From the NCBI GenBank assembly GCA_946699065.1, contig CAMPDV010001090.1, positions 1 through 64,000 on the forward strand: 64,000 nucleotides of DNA. The letters run 5' to 3'. The notes under the pieces were generated by a model. It saw nothing but the letters and a program-made list of their open reading frames with translations, did not search any database and was not told where the DNA came from. Both the position numbers and the translations under genes were made by a program. Below, one piece after another: positions 12,601 to 23,283 of the stretch (position 1 is the stretch's first letter; each line of letters opens with the position of its first letter). This DNA comes from Loxodes magnus (lineage: Eukaryota; Ciliophora; Karyorelictea; Loxodida; Loxodidae).

Positions 12601-14030
12601 GCTGCAAGTCTTTAAAAATCTTATAGCATGAAATAAACAAGTTATTAATACTTTAGTTTAAATTCTAAAACCTTATACACTAACTATAGAGAAATTAAGT
12701 CTATTTTAATTGGTGTAATTCATAATATTCACTTTTGTAAAGTTATTTAAATAGGTAAAGTAATCAAGTAGGAAGTAACATAATGTAGTATCATGTAAAA
12801 AATAATTAGAATTTAATTCCAGATAGCCGGGGTTGATAGAATTTACCTCTTACTAGTTAGCTTAGATTATCAATCTTTTTGTATAATCCAGACTAGAAGT
12901 AGCTCTATTTAACTAAATGGATTTATGGATTAAATAAGTATATAATACAAAATGGCTATTCTTGCTTATTAAAAATCTATTGAAGACTTAAAATAGCCTA
13001 GAATTACACTTAATGATCGTTTAAGGTAAGCTAGGCTCAATGGTCACTTTTTCTTCAGTCTCTTTCTCTCTTGAAATTTAATTTTTCTTTTATAAAAAAA
13101 TAAGTCTTTAAATGCTATTACGCTTATTAGTCTTTATGATTTGGTGGATTTATCCCCTTATTTTGACTAAACGTGCGTCTGTCTTTACTCTATAGCTAAG
13201 ATTTTAAACATAAGCCTATTCTCAGGCCATAAATGGAAAAATATCATAAACTTCTAAAGCGTCTTCTGTTTCATAATTCTTAACAGACTTAATTCTTTTA
13301 ACAATCATAAACTAAGAAGCTTCTTACTTTGAGCTACCTGTTTTCAAAATTTATTTACTTTTAGCTAAACTCATAATCAGTTCTTTTATTGCTGAGATAT
13401 TTCTTCTTAAAATGCTCTAACATTGGAGCATCTCAGTCCATTCTAAGGAATTTTTTGATACTTAAGCGTTTTAAATAAGCTCAGAAAATAGAGTATTTTT
13501 AGTTAAATAAGGGAATTTAAGCAGCTGATGTAACTATATAAAACTAGACTCTGAATATAGATATATTTTTACTAAATATTTTGATATTCACTCATTTCTT
13601 GCTCCATATAAAAACATAAATTTAAAGAGTAAGGTACTCACCTACTTTTCATAACTGCAGCTTTAGAAATAGTCATGCTGATATATACAAACAAGATCTA
13701 TAACCAACAACAGACTATTAGAAGAATTTTCTTATTTAAATAGCTTCTTACATATAAAAAGCTGGAAAGCATTTCTATAGCCTAAACTTTTAATTTCTAT
13801 TAACACTATTCATTTAAGAATAATCTATCACTCTTTTTCATATAAAAGCTATATAATTTTACTCTAACTATTAAATAAATAATACTCTTTACCTTGTTCT
13901 CAACTCATAGAAGAATGGACTAGAAGCAAAAACTTATAAATGAATGAAGGAAATAAATAGTTAAAAGGATTTAAGTATTAACCATTAAAAAATAGACATC
14001 AGTAAGAGAATTTAACACTTAGATTATTAA
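12600..14030 (+). pseudogene. possible membrane-protein remnant
   Basis: Frames with reassigned stops give EVALFNQMDLWIKQVYNTKW, then in another frame NGHFFFSLFLSWNLIFLLQK, LNAITLISLYDLVDLSPYFD and SIAKILNISLFSGHKWKNII (13,040-13,260), with two strongly hydrophobic segments. Codon use is intermediate. Lies between the unknown coiled-coil gene and the protease pseudogene on the same strand. No motif supports a name. Confidence 0.25.
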
Positions 14031-14139
14031 ATTTTAATACTTAATTTTACTTTAAAATAGGCTATTCAAGAGAAAAAATCCCTAATTTAATAAATTAAAA
14101 TAACCTTAACTAAAACAATTATTGCATTATCGCTTTCGT

Positions 14140-15115
14140 ATGCAAGGCTTAGTTGATTTGGTGATGTTTGCAACACCAAATAACGGAAAAGCTTTGATGG
14201 GAAAATTGAAGTTCTATGATAGTGCTAAAGAATCATAGGTTGAATTCCAAGCCTTCGCAAAGAAATTCAACAAGACTTATAATTTCTTCGAAGAAATGTA
14301 GCAAAGATACAATATTTTCCATGACAACTATTACTGGATTAAAGTCTAGAACTAAAGAAATATTATCAAAAGATTAGCCGTTAACCACTTCGTTGAATTG
14401 ACTAACGAAGAATTCAGAAAGACTTGCTTTGGATACAAGGATACTTAAACAAGGCATAAAACTACATATATGAATATGTATAAAATGTAGCTGATTCTCT
14501 TGATTGGGAATTGAAGGGAGCTTTAACATCTGTCAAAGATTAAAACAAGCTGCTGTGCTTTCAATGCTGTTGGAAGTTTTGAAGGAGTTTACTTCATAAA
14601 AATTGGACAATTTGTATCCTTCTCTGAATAATAATTAATTGACTGCTCTGGTTCATTTGGTAACCAAGAATGCAATGGTGGATGGATGGACTCTGCCTTC
14701 CAATATTGGCATAGAATAGTGAAGAAACTGAATCAGATTTTCATACACCGGTTAAGATGGATCATACAAATAGATCTCAGCCAAGGATATTATAGCAAAC
14801 TTTGTAGATGTTCACACTAATGAAGTTGCTTTGAAAAATGCAGTAAATTGACATATTGTCTTAGTTGCAGTTGATGCTTCAAGTTGGTCTTACTGCTCTG
14901 GTGGCATTTATGATGTATAATGCTCAACTTAACTTGATCATAATGTAACACTTATCGGTTGTGGAATTGAAAATGGACAGGACTATTGGACAATCAAGAA
15001 CTCATGGAGTACATGATGAGGAGAGAATGGATACATTAGATGGAAGAAAACCGACTCAAGTTCCTCAGGTGGACAATGCGGAGTTGCAACCTCTGCATCA
15101 TACCCAATTCTATGA
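14140..15115 (+). pseudogene. papain-like cysteine protease (cathepsin L type), pseudogene
   Basis: ATG at 14,140 starts a short hydrophobic leader (MQGLVDLVMFATPNNGKALM), then an I29 pro-inhibitor domain: VEFQAFAKKFNKTYNFFEEM, QRYNIFHDNYYWIKVQN, VNHFVELTNEEFRKT. The mature domain starts at SLDWELKGALTSVKDQNK (14,493), continues GSFEGVYFIKIGQFVSFSEQ, QLIDCSGSFGNQECNGGWMD, and ends with the catalytic His in LDHNVTLIG, Asn in IKNSW and NSWSTWWGENGYIRW, finishing SASYPIL at a TGA (15,113). At least four frameshifts are needed. Just before the active site, CGSCWAF is shortened to a frameshifted CCAF, as if seven or eight bases were lost. TGA encodes the conserved Trp of SWGE. Secreted or lysosomal protease in origin; inactive now. 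Confidence 0.85.
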
Positions 15116-15640
15116 TCTAGCCAATTTTATATAAAAACTAAATAATGATTTCTTGAATTGAATTATATTAAATATAGTAGTGAATCGAACTTAAGCATGC
15201 TCACTTAATTAAACTACTATAGCTCTTATATTTTCCACAGTTTTAAATATAGGTAGTATTAAATTTTATATTATATATTGGAATTATTCTTTGAAATTTG
15301 TTTCTCTAATAGTTCTAAACCTTTTTCAAATGTGATATATTAAATTAGTAAATAATTAAGTTGCTATTCTATTTCTTTATTATTAAGTTTTGAATTAGAT
15401 TAAACTTTCTTTTCTTAATCTCTTGTCTTAGCTATTATTTAAGATTGAAATGAGTTATAATATCCCTAGATATGATATTATTGAATTATAGCTTTATTAC
15501 ATGATGATTATATGTTGTTATTATTGCTATAAGGGAGTATAACTTGAAGATTTGTTTCAACTAAGATTCAAATTTATTTTATATTTTTACTTCTTCCTTT
15601 CATTTAATTTTCTATTTACTTATTTTATTTAAATAGGAGT
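15116..15640. other. AT-rich intergenic spacer
   Basis: Separates the protease pseudogene from the next plus-strand gene. Contains no motif or RNA gene that I can see. Confidence 0.4.
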
Positions 15641-15649
15641 CTTAGTTTC

Positions 15650-18600
15650 ATCGACAAGATTTTAGATTGGCTTGACCTCAATACTAGGATTAATTGTTAA
15701 AGACTAAGTAGCTGATAAAATTAAAGCTAAATTTGTATCCTTCTTCAGAGAATAAATTATTATATTTTCTGAATACCTATAAAGGATGCGTTAATCATCT
15801 TCAATCTATTTTTTTAAAAGAACTAAAGAATGATGATCTCTTTTCCAAAACTCTATATTTCTTAGAATTTTATGCATGACTTAGCTATTCAAATAAGTAC
15901 CCAGTGCTCCTAATCTTTCTCCTCTAGATATGAAACAGTTCTTATGATATCTATCCTAAAAAATAGAGAACCAAGAATAGATAACAATACCAGTTTCAAG
16001 CTACTATGAAGTAAGACTAAACGTAACATCTGAAAACCTGCAGAACTATATAGACAGCATCTACCAATGTCTTAACTAGTAAACAAAGTACCAGATATCC
16101 TAAAATTAGATGTCTTAGCTTATGCAGATCATTAAACAGTTCTACTATATAAAGCTTAACATCGAACAAGAAGTATAAGCTAGTCTAATAACTAGAAGAA
16201 GTACCTTTAACTATACAAACGATCATACTTTAACCTATCAAACTTCTAAAGTCTAAATTTGATAAATCTTGCAAGTAATTCTTCTATCCTATACAAAGGA
16301 GAAGGAAATCCCTACTTAAGAAAATAGAGGTATGAGACTAGAGTCTTTTCTTTTTTATGATCTAAACTGTTGAAACTCTAAAGGAGAAGTAATGATAGTA
16401 TTGGAATTTCTCTGCCTAAGTACTAAGCTACTCTAATGATCTCTAAGGAAGCTTTGTTGTAATCTTTACTATTTGAAGAAACAATCCATGTGAGATGGAT
16501 GATTTGAGCTATATCAATTATTTAAGTCTTGAAGTATACTAAATATCTGAAAAGACGTAAGAAGGATTCTATATCAAGAAGGATAGTCTGAAGAAAGTGA
16601 ACATCTAAGTTGAGTATGTTCTGAACTATACCCAAACTTAGACATCTTCAAACGTAGTATGCCAAATGTGAGATATCAACGAATATAAGTGAGATAATGG
16701 AACTTCATGCTCTATTGAAAAAGCCCAACTAACTAACTATTACAGGTGTAAATGTAGCTAGTCAGGACTTATTAGACTCGCTTCAATTGTATAAGAGGTA
16801 GAAAAATAAGAAAATGAGGAGCAAGAGGAACAATAGGAGGAAGAGAGTGGAGAAGAGCAAGATTAAGAGGAATAAGCTTAGGAAGAAGAAAGTGAAGAAA
16901 TGTAAAATGAAGAAGAATCAAACTTAGACCTTGATTTAGATGAAAAAAGAAAGTATGAAAATTAATCAAGCTATAACCCTCCAATTCCTGCTTACTTATT
17001 AGTAATCTTATGTTTCATATTTTTTCAACTTAGATGCTTATAATTCTGATTGTAGTGTCAAAAGACAAAAGAAAATTTAGATCAAGCTTTAGATTTTAGT
17101 TCTATAAATCTACCAAAACTGTCCCAATGAGCATCTTATGTCTCCATAATAAGCCCTTGAGTAAGGGTTCAATCCCAAACTCTAAGAAAAACTTCATTTT
17201 TGTATATAGACTTTACTATTACCATCTGATGCTTACTTATAAATCATATAACTGCTACTTAATAGGCAAGATTAGGATAATTTAAAGGTTAAGATTTTGG
17301 AGTTGCGGTTTTAGTAGGTTTAGGAATGTCTGTATGAAAGTAGATATGCATAAAGATCCTAATCTAGTGTTAGAAAATCTAGTAAGTCCTTATTTTCATC
17401 TACTGCGTTTCATGCTTAATTGCAATTTCTTGCGTTTGCGCTGCTTTAACACAGCAGAAACTCTTCCTTGAATATCTTGTCTCTTTATCAGCTACTTTTT
17501 CTACTATCTCCTATTTGATCCAATTCTGGTCTTTTTGATTATGATATTATGCTCCAATAAGATGTTTAGATCTACAAGTGAATAAAGCAAATCCTAAGTG
17601 TCATAAGCAGTGCATCCATCTTAAGATGGTAAGTAGATGAATGAGGGTTAGAAGGAGAAAAAGAGTGAAATAGCTAACCTGATAAGTAACTTCTAGATCG
17701 ATGTTATGGTTGAAGATAACACTTCCTACTTGAATAAAGACACACTATAGCAAACATAAATTACTACCCAACGTGATGCTAATGAATCTTATTTGCATCA
17801 GAAAATTAAAGGTCAATATTTGGATAGTATTCATATCAATAATGATGGACAGATAAAGGATAAAGCAGATAGAGGGACAGACCATTGAAAAGGAAAACCC
17901 GGAAATTAAACAGGAAATTTTAAATCAGTCTGAAGACGCATAAACCTGTATGCAAAATTAAGAAGAAGTAATCATTCCTTCTTACTCTAGTTCTTCACCT
18001 AAAAATCCTCATTCTAAAAAGGAAGTTTAGAACCCTCAAGATGAAGAAAAAAAAATATACTTTAATTTAAATCTATGGATGTAGAAGACTATAATGGAAG
18101 AATCAACTTTGAAAAATAGCCAATAGTGAAAATGAAATCTATATTTGAACTTTAATTATTGATTATCCTTATTTCTATAAGTCTATTTATCTTCAAGCTT
18201 TTAAAATTGGTTTAAGTATCTATTATTAGTATGTAAGAGCAACCTAAATAGCAGGTAGTAAGAGCTAACCTGTTAGCTTAAGTGAATTGAAGTGAATAAT
18301 TATGGCTTCAGTTTAAACTTTTAGTAGGCTTGGCCTAAACCATCCTATGAGGAAAGCAGCAAGAATGAGACTTGATATCAGGAACTTTATTTTATGTCAT
18401 ACCGTTTCGTTCCAAATCCAGGTATTAAACACCAAACACTATGCACTCACTTTAAAAAAGGCTTACCAGGCTTTGCTAAAAGCTCCTTAAATTGTTATTT
18501 CTTGTCTTTCTTCTTAGCTAACTTTTTTCAGGACTAGCAAGACAATAAAGTAGAGTTAGGGGAGATAAGGAAAGGAGAGGGAAATAGATCCCAATAGGAC

Positions 18601-18880
18601 TCTTTGGACTAAACTCATAATCCTAGGCTAAAAAACTAGGCAAGAAAATGGTTAAAGAGGTAAAGAAAAAGGAATGCAAGATGCTTAGATTTGATGCTTA
18701 ATGGTATGAAGATTTAGTAAGGAGATCAAGGATACTAAGTTAGTAAAAGGAACAAAAAGTAGGAGTTGCATTGGAAAAACTGGAGTAACTTTCATATCAA
18801 AATATCGATTTTAATGAAAGAGTAAGGAAGCTTATACGATCATCTTAAAGGTTTAATAGAGGTATAAAGAGACTGGGGTA
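15650..18880 (+). pseudogene. GPS-motif, polycystin-1/REJ-like multi-pass membrane protein
   Basis: An extracellular part reads SPLDMKQFLWYLSQKIENQE, SYYEVRLNVTSENLQNYIDS. Near 16,560-16,780 a GPS (GAIN autoproteolysis) motif appears: VVCQMWDINEYKWDNGTSC, then NYYRCKCSQSGLIRLASI, with the usual order C..W, W, C, C.C. Both conserved Trp are TGA codons. A Glu/Gln-rich acidic stretch (16,795-16,920) precedes a membrane segment, PAYLLVILCFIFFQL. Further frames give SPYFHLLRFMLNCNFLRLRC and ISCLFISYFFYYLLFDPILV (17,390-17,545), then a hydrophilic loop and another membrane segment, ELQLLIILISISLFIFKLLK (18,145). This order fits polycystin-1-like and sperm-receptor REJ-like proteins, which are expanded in ciliates. 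Frame changes at about 16,330, 17,000 and 18,050 suggest decay, or tiny introns. N-terminus not defined. Confidence 0.55.
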
Positions 18881-19520
18881 ATATCTGGAAAAATATCCCA
18901 GGCAGTAGCTTTCATTGCTAGATATAAAAACAAAAATATTATAAAGCTAGAATTTTTACAAGCTACAATACAACAAAGCTTAAAGCTAAGTTCGAGTTTA
19001 TATTCTAAACATCTTAGGAGTAAATAAAAGAAGGATAATTCAAGAGTCTTCTCTTTTAGCCCTTCTTAAACACATCATTCTTATATAATAGTAAATCAGC
19101 TAATGGAGCTATAAGCTAAACCTTTTAAGGAGTATGAGCATCAGCAAATCTCCAGAATGACTCTATCTTCATCTACTTCTCTTCAGCTAAAGCATAAAGC
19201 CTCAGCTTTATACTTAAGCCATTCAAATTTCTTCCACCTTAAGCTTAAATATATTAACCTTGATAAAATAAACCCCTAAGGTGAGGTAAAAAAGGTCAAA
19301 GCACCTCTTAAAGAGAAAGCCAAACACCAGCTAAACTCCACATACTTCATATACCATCTAAAAGCTCCTTTAAGGGTATCAAACCATCTAATATCCAGCT
19401 TTCAAGCCTTAAGACTAGAAAATTCCCAGATTTATATTGGAATTCAGATGATTTCAGATCTAACAAGCTTAGTTTCTTTAATAAAGGTACACTATAAATT
19501 TGCCTTACTTTTATACCCTT
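18850..19520 (+). CDS. unknown coding segment, possibly C-terminal tail of the preceding gene
   Basis: One frame stays coherent for over 200 codons: SGKISQAVAFIARYKNKNII, LEFLQATIQQSLKLSSSLYS, MELQAKPFKEYEHQQISRMT, LSSSTSLQLKHKASALYLSH, NPQGEVKKVKAPLKEKAKHQ. Ser-, Lys- and Leu-rich, no membrane segment, no recognised domain. It abuts the RING gene at 19,525. It may be the cytoplasmic tail of the GPS-motif protein or an independent small gene. Confidence 0.35.
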
Positions 19521-19524
19521 AAAA

Positions 19525-20300
19525 ATGTAAACTAATTAAGCTTAAATTTAAGGAGTGTGCTGCTATTGTAGGAGTAAGACTGTATATGAAGCTTAGGTTT
19601 TGATATGTAAGCATGGGCATTGTAAGGACTGTTTCTTGGAGGTTTATGTGAAGAGTAGGTAGAGCTAGTAGAAGTTCTAGGAGTTGGACTTTTTTTGTCA
19701 GGTTTGTGGGTAGAAATCAGAAATTACAGACTCAGAGTTGATAAGTATACTCTTAGCCAGACTAGCCAGAGATAAAATACCTTTCTAAGGGAAAAGTGAA
19801 TTTGTATCTACCTAAGGAGCTGAGTATAGATAAGCACCTATGATCTGCTAGCAATGCTAGAGAAAGGATTAGGAAATTGAATTCATAGAGACTAAGTTAG
19901 ACAAGCAGATTTAGGATTACTAGGAGTTTTATAACCAGAACTAGTAGTATATGGATTTAATAGAGCAGATGAATGAAAAAAAGGAGAACTAGCAAAACTA
20001 CCAGCACGAGCAGGAAAAACTAATAGAGTGAATATGTAAGTTTAATTTAGCCTTGGTATATAGAAGTAAGACCACTAAACCTATAAAAATAACTATTAAA
20101 GCTTAATGCAAGAATATGCTTAATTCAGGAGCAGCAAGTCGAATATAAGGAGAAGAACTAGAGACTATAAAAAGATTTAGATGAGGCTAACTAAAAAATT
20201 CTGGAGAGCAATTAGATGCTCATAAACTTACACTAAAGTAAAAAGTTTAAGAAGATTCATTAAAATAGGTAGTTCAAAAGAGACTTATGGTTTGTGGGTA
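19525..20300 (+). CDS. RING-finger / coiled-coil protein (candidate E3 ubiquitin ligase)
   Basis: ATG at 19,525 is followed by a clean C3HC4 RING finger: C12-x2-C15-x12-C28-x-H30-x2-C33-x2-C36-x21-C58-x2-C61, with KHGHCKDC as the core and FFCQVC at the end. A second Cys pair (MICQQC) and a long Gln/Glu/Lys coiled coil follow: NQNQQYMDLIEQMNEKKENQ, then one base shifted, VEYKEKNQRLQKDLDEANQK. Removing a 28-nt GTAAGT...TATAG segment at about 20,033-20,060 restores one frame, so this may be an intron rather than a break. The coil may continue into the duplicated segment (KRDLWFVGKYNDKN). By family a RING E3 ligase; substrate unknown. It is likely related to the RING family at 30.9, 36.8 and 47.8 kb. 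Confidence 0.7.
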
Positions 20301-20750
20301 AATATAATGATAAAAATTAAAGTTAGTTAAATTAAAAAATATAGAAAAATAGAAATTTTAAGAATATAATATCTTAAAGCTAGCAGTTTAAAATTAAATA
20401 ATCACAAAATTATAAGCTTAACACAAAAACTATTTGGATAAATGTATAGTAAAAATGAAAGATATAATTAAAGCTAAACTTGAGAATGGTAATTAAACTA
20501 TCTTTAAATATTTAAAAATATAAAAGCTTTCTTAAAAATTATTTATTGTAATATGAAAAATTTATAAATAAAACTAAAAAGAGAAAGAATATAAATATAG
20601 TAATTAGAATACAAATAAATATTACTATCACTAAAAAGGATTTATTATATAAAGTAGATTAAAATTAAATAATGTAATTAATATCCTCAATTTATATCTA
20701 TCTCAGTAATATTCATTTAATATTTACTAACATTCTAAAATACTTAATCA

Positions 20751-20822
20751 AACGCCTAAGGGACTTCAACCCTTTACCACCAGCTTAAAAGGCTGGCGCT
20801 CTACCGACTGAGCTGGCTTATT
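20751..20822 (-). tRNA. tRNA-Lys(UUU)-like locus, acceptor stem broken
   Basis: On the minus strand the D arm (GCTC/GAGC), anticodon arm (CCAGC loop CTTTTAA GCTGG, anticodon TTT) and T arm (AAGGG/CCCTT) are perfect. The 5' acceptor strand AATAAGC does not pair with the 3' strand AGGCGTT beyond the first two or three bases. It is therefore a tRNA-Lys pseudogene, or a tRNA body whose 5' end was replaced. The same form is present in the second copy. Confidence 0.7.
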
Positions 20823-20879
20823 TAATATATCTTATATTTATTAAATATTATCATTATAACAAATTAAAATAATCAAAAT

Positions 20880-20951
20880 GGAGAACACGGGTATCGATCC
20901 CGTTGCCTCTCGCATGCAAAGCGAGCGCTCTTGCATTTGAGCTAGTTCCCC
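20880..20951 (-). tRNA. tRNA-Ala(UGC)
   Basis: 72 nt. Acceptor GGGGAAC/GTTCTCC (one G-U), D stem GCTC/GAGC, anticodon stem CTCGC/GCGAG with loop TTTGCAT, T stem ACGGG/CCCGT and loop ATCGATA. All stems pair, so this copy looks functional. The D loop AAATGCAA lacks the usual GG pair. Confidence 0.9.
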
Positions 20952-20959
20952 TTGATAAA

Positions 20960-22300
20960 TATAGATTTGGTTTTCTTAAATACATAAAAGAGGGATTATA
21001 ATTAGTATTATAGATTAATAAAGGATTATAATTTATTTATTTAGCTATATTTTAATTATTTATTATGAGTTTTAAAATAGTTTCATTATTTGCTTAATAG
21101 CTATATTGCTATGTAATTGTAAAATCTATATTATGATTGTGGTGCTCTAAGATAATATAATGGTTTCATTATTTTTATTATTATACTTTTTATTATTTGA
21201 ATGAACTGCAATGTTTATAATTAAATATTTAGCTTTTAATTAAGCTTTTATTTTATTTTTATTCAAATTCATTTAATCAATCTTTTCAATTTTTATAAGC
21301 ATCAGCAATCATTTTTCCTTCATTATGTATTATTGAGTCATAAGTTCCAAAATATTTTTATAATTAAGTTTTATATAAATTAATTCATTTGAGCATCTGC
21401 TTATAAATCATATTTTATAATTAACAAATTTAGAATCACTATTTAATCTCAAAAATACTACAAAATATCTTCAAATTTTCTATGCACCTACCTCCATTCA
21501 AGTATAACTGCAACCAAATTATCACAGATATTCATTTTAATACAATTCTTTTCCATTTCGCATTATAAACTTTAACTTATTACTACAGTCTCTTATAAGT
21601 TGAGAACAACCTAACAACTTTACTTTTTAACCAAAATTCAGATTTATACTAAGTAAACTGTCAGTTCTGTTTAATTACATTTTTCACTATTTTAAATTAA
21701 AAGACTTAATTGCTAGAAAGTAACTGGATTGCTTTTTTCTTAATATATATCTAATATGCTGATAAACCTTTTATATTTAAAATGTTCTAGTGTTTGCTAT
21801 TTAGCAAAATTATTAGAATCTGATCTTGTTTAGGAATCTAGAATTGCCTGAAGGAACATTTTTACTCTCTACTAGAATTCCTTAGAAAATAAATCAATTA
21901 AGAAGGCATTAGTTCTTGAATGTAAAATCTTAGTACTAGTTTACTCTACACTAATTATATCCCCTTTTCCTATATTAAAATTGATAAAAATTAGAATAAA
22001 CACTATATTCTACTATTCTGATCCTTGTCTTTCTAAAATAAAAGCTAAATAATGTTTCTAATAGTTGTTATGTTTCTGTATAGCTTACTTAGATAATGAA
22101 TATGCAAATATAAAAAAGAAAAGGTAAATTTAAAAGTTTGATTATAAATAAATATGGAAATGATAATAATAAGAAATAAAGATTTATAAGAATAATATTT
22201 TAAACCATGTAATAATGCTATCCTATTATTTTATTTAGTTATATCATTTAATTATTAAATATTAAGTCTATCAATTCTTTTTAAGTCTTCAACTAAAGTC
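20960..22300. other. AT-rich non-coding part of the duplicated segment
   Basis: No coherent gene in either copy. Conservation between copies is therefore explained by recent duplication or conversion, not by coding constraint. Confidence 0.5.
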
Positions 22301-22301
22301 T

Positions 22302-23270
22302 AACTAAAATAGGCATTCTTCTTATATGTAGGTTCAATAGCCCTTTCTAAAATATTAATTTAAACAATAGGTTTGAGGTAACTTAGCATCTTGTATTTCT
22401 TTAGTTTAGTAATTTAGGATATAGGTTTGTTTGTTGCTATCTTGATATATGTGATTTAAAAAGAAATGAATTATAATTAGTTGTAGTTAATATGTAATAA
22501 AGGGTAATAAAGAGGAGCAATGTTAAAGGTAGAAAGCAGTATTTAAAGTGATATATTAGTTTTATTATAATACTAGTGGGTATATTGGTAGTAATATTGG
22601 AAGTAATTAGAATGTTGTTAGGTTCTGTTGATTAGTTAGTATTAGTAAAGGTTTGATATAGTTAAAAGGAGGTATTAGTTTGGTTTAAGTGTAGATAGTT
22701 TGGATTAATTTTAGATAGTATTGAATTATAGGAAGTAATGAAGGTAATAATTGGTATCCCACTTATAATAACTATAATAGCTTTATAAGATTAACTAAAA
22801 TATGGTTTAGACCTATGATTTGATATGGTATTAAATGTTATAACTAATATAGTAATAAGACTCCTAACTGATTGGTATAATATACTCTGTATTATAGTAT
22901 TAAAATACTTAGAACATTATTTAGATAAATAGTAATAATTATTAATAAAAATAGCTTATTAACTACTTAATTATAACTAAACTAATTAACTACTTTATAT
23001 ACTAAGTATACCCAAGATATCAATCATATTTAATAATACCTATTATTATTACCTATCTAATAGATATCATATCTATGTCATACTTAATTCATCATTATTA
23101 ATCTCTCTATATTCATTTTATTACTATTTTAACTCTAACTCCTAAAACTAATTCATTCTTATTACTTATATTTTCATATCATCCTTTTATCATATCTCCA
23201 ACTACTATTCTACCTATACATTCATTTTGTAAACAGTACAATTTTTAATACAACTAAAAATAGTTTAAAT
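22302..23270. other. spacer with strong strand-asymmetry switch
   Basis: From about 22,501 to 22,740 the plus strand has almost no C but many G; from about 22,980 to 23,220 it has almost no G but many C. A frame in the first half reads as hydrophobic protein (SFIIILVGILVVILEVIRML), which may be chance. No recognised gene. Confidence 0.5.
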
Positions 23271-23283
23271 AACAAAGATAAAA

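Larger units (their letters stand above)
20223..22301. repeat. long direct repeat, copy 1 (about 2.08 kb)
   Basis: Nearly identical to 60,244-62,321. Starts inside the coiled-coil end of the RING gene and stops at AACTAAAGTCT. Carries a tRNA-Lys-like locus, a tRNA-Ala and about 1.3 kb of AT-rich DNA without visible genes. Only scattered single-base differences are seen over most of its length; most differences cluster at about 21,775-21,980. Confidence 0.95.

Noticed and set aside
16100..16150. Reverse transcriptase YADD-like motif (sequence around TATGCAGATCAT)
   Set aside because: The reading is YADH, out of the coherent frame of the GPS protein, and no neighbouring RT motifs occur. No RT was found anywhere in the window.
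16772..16984. Minus-strand Leu/Phe-rich ORF
   Set aside because: Antisense of the acidic Glu/Gln stretch following the GPS motif.
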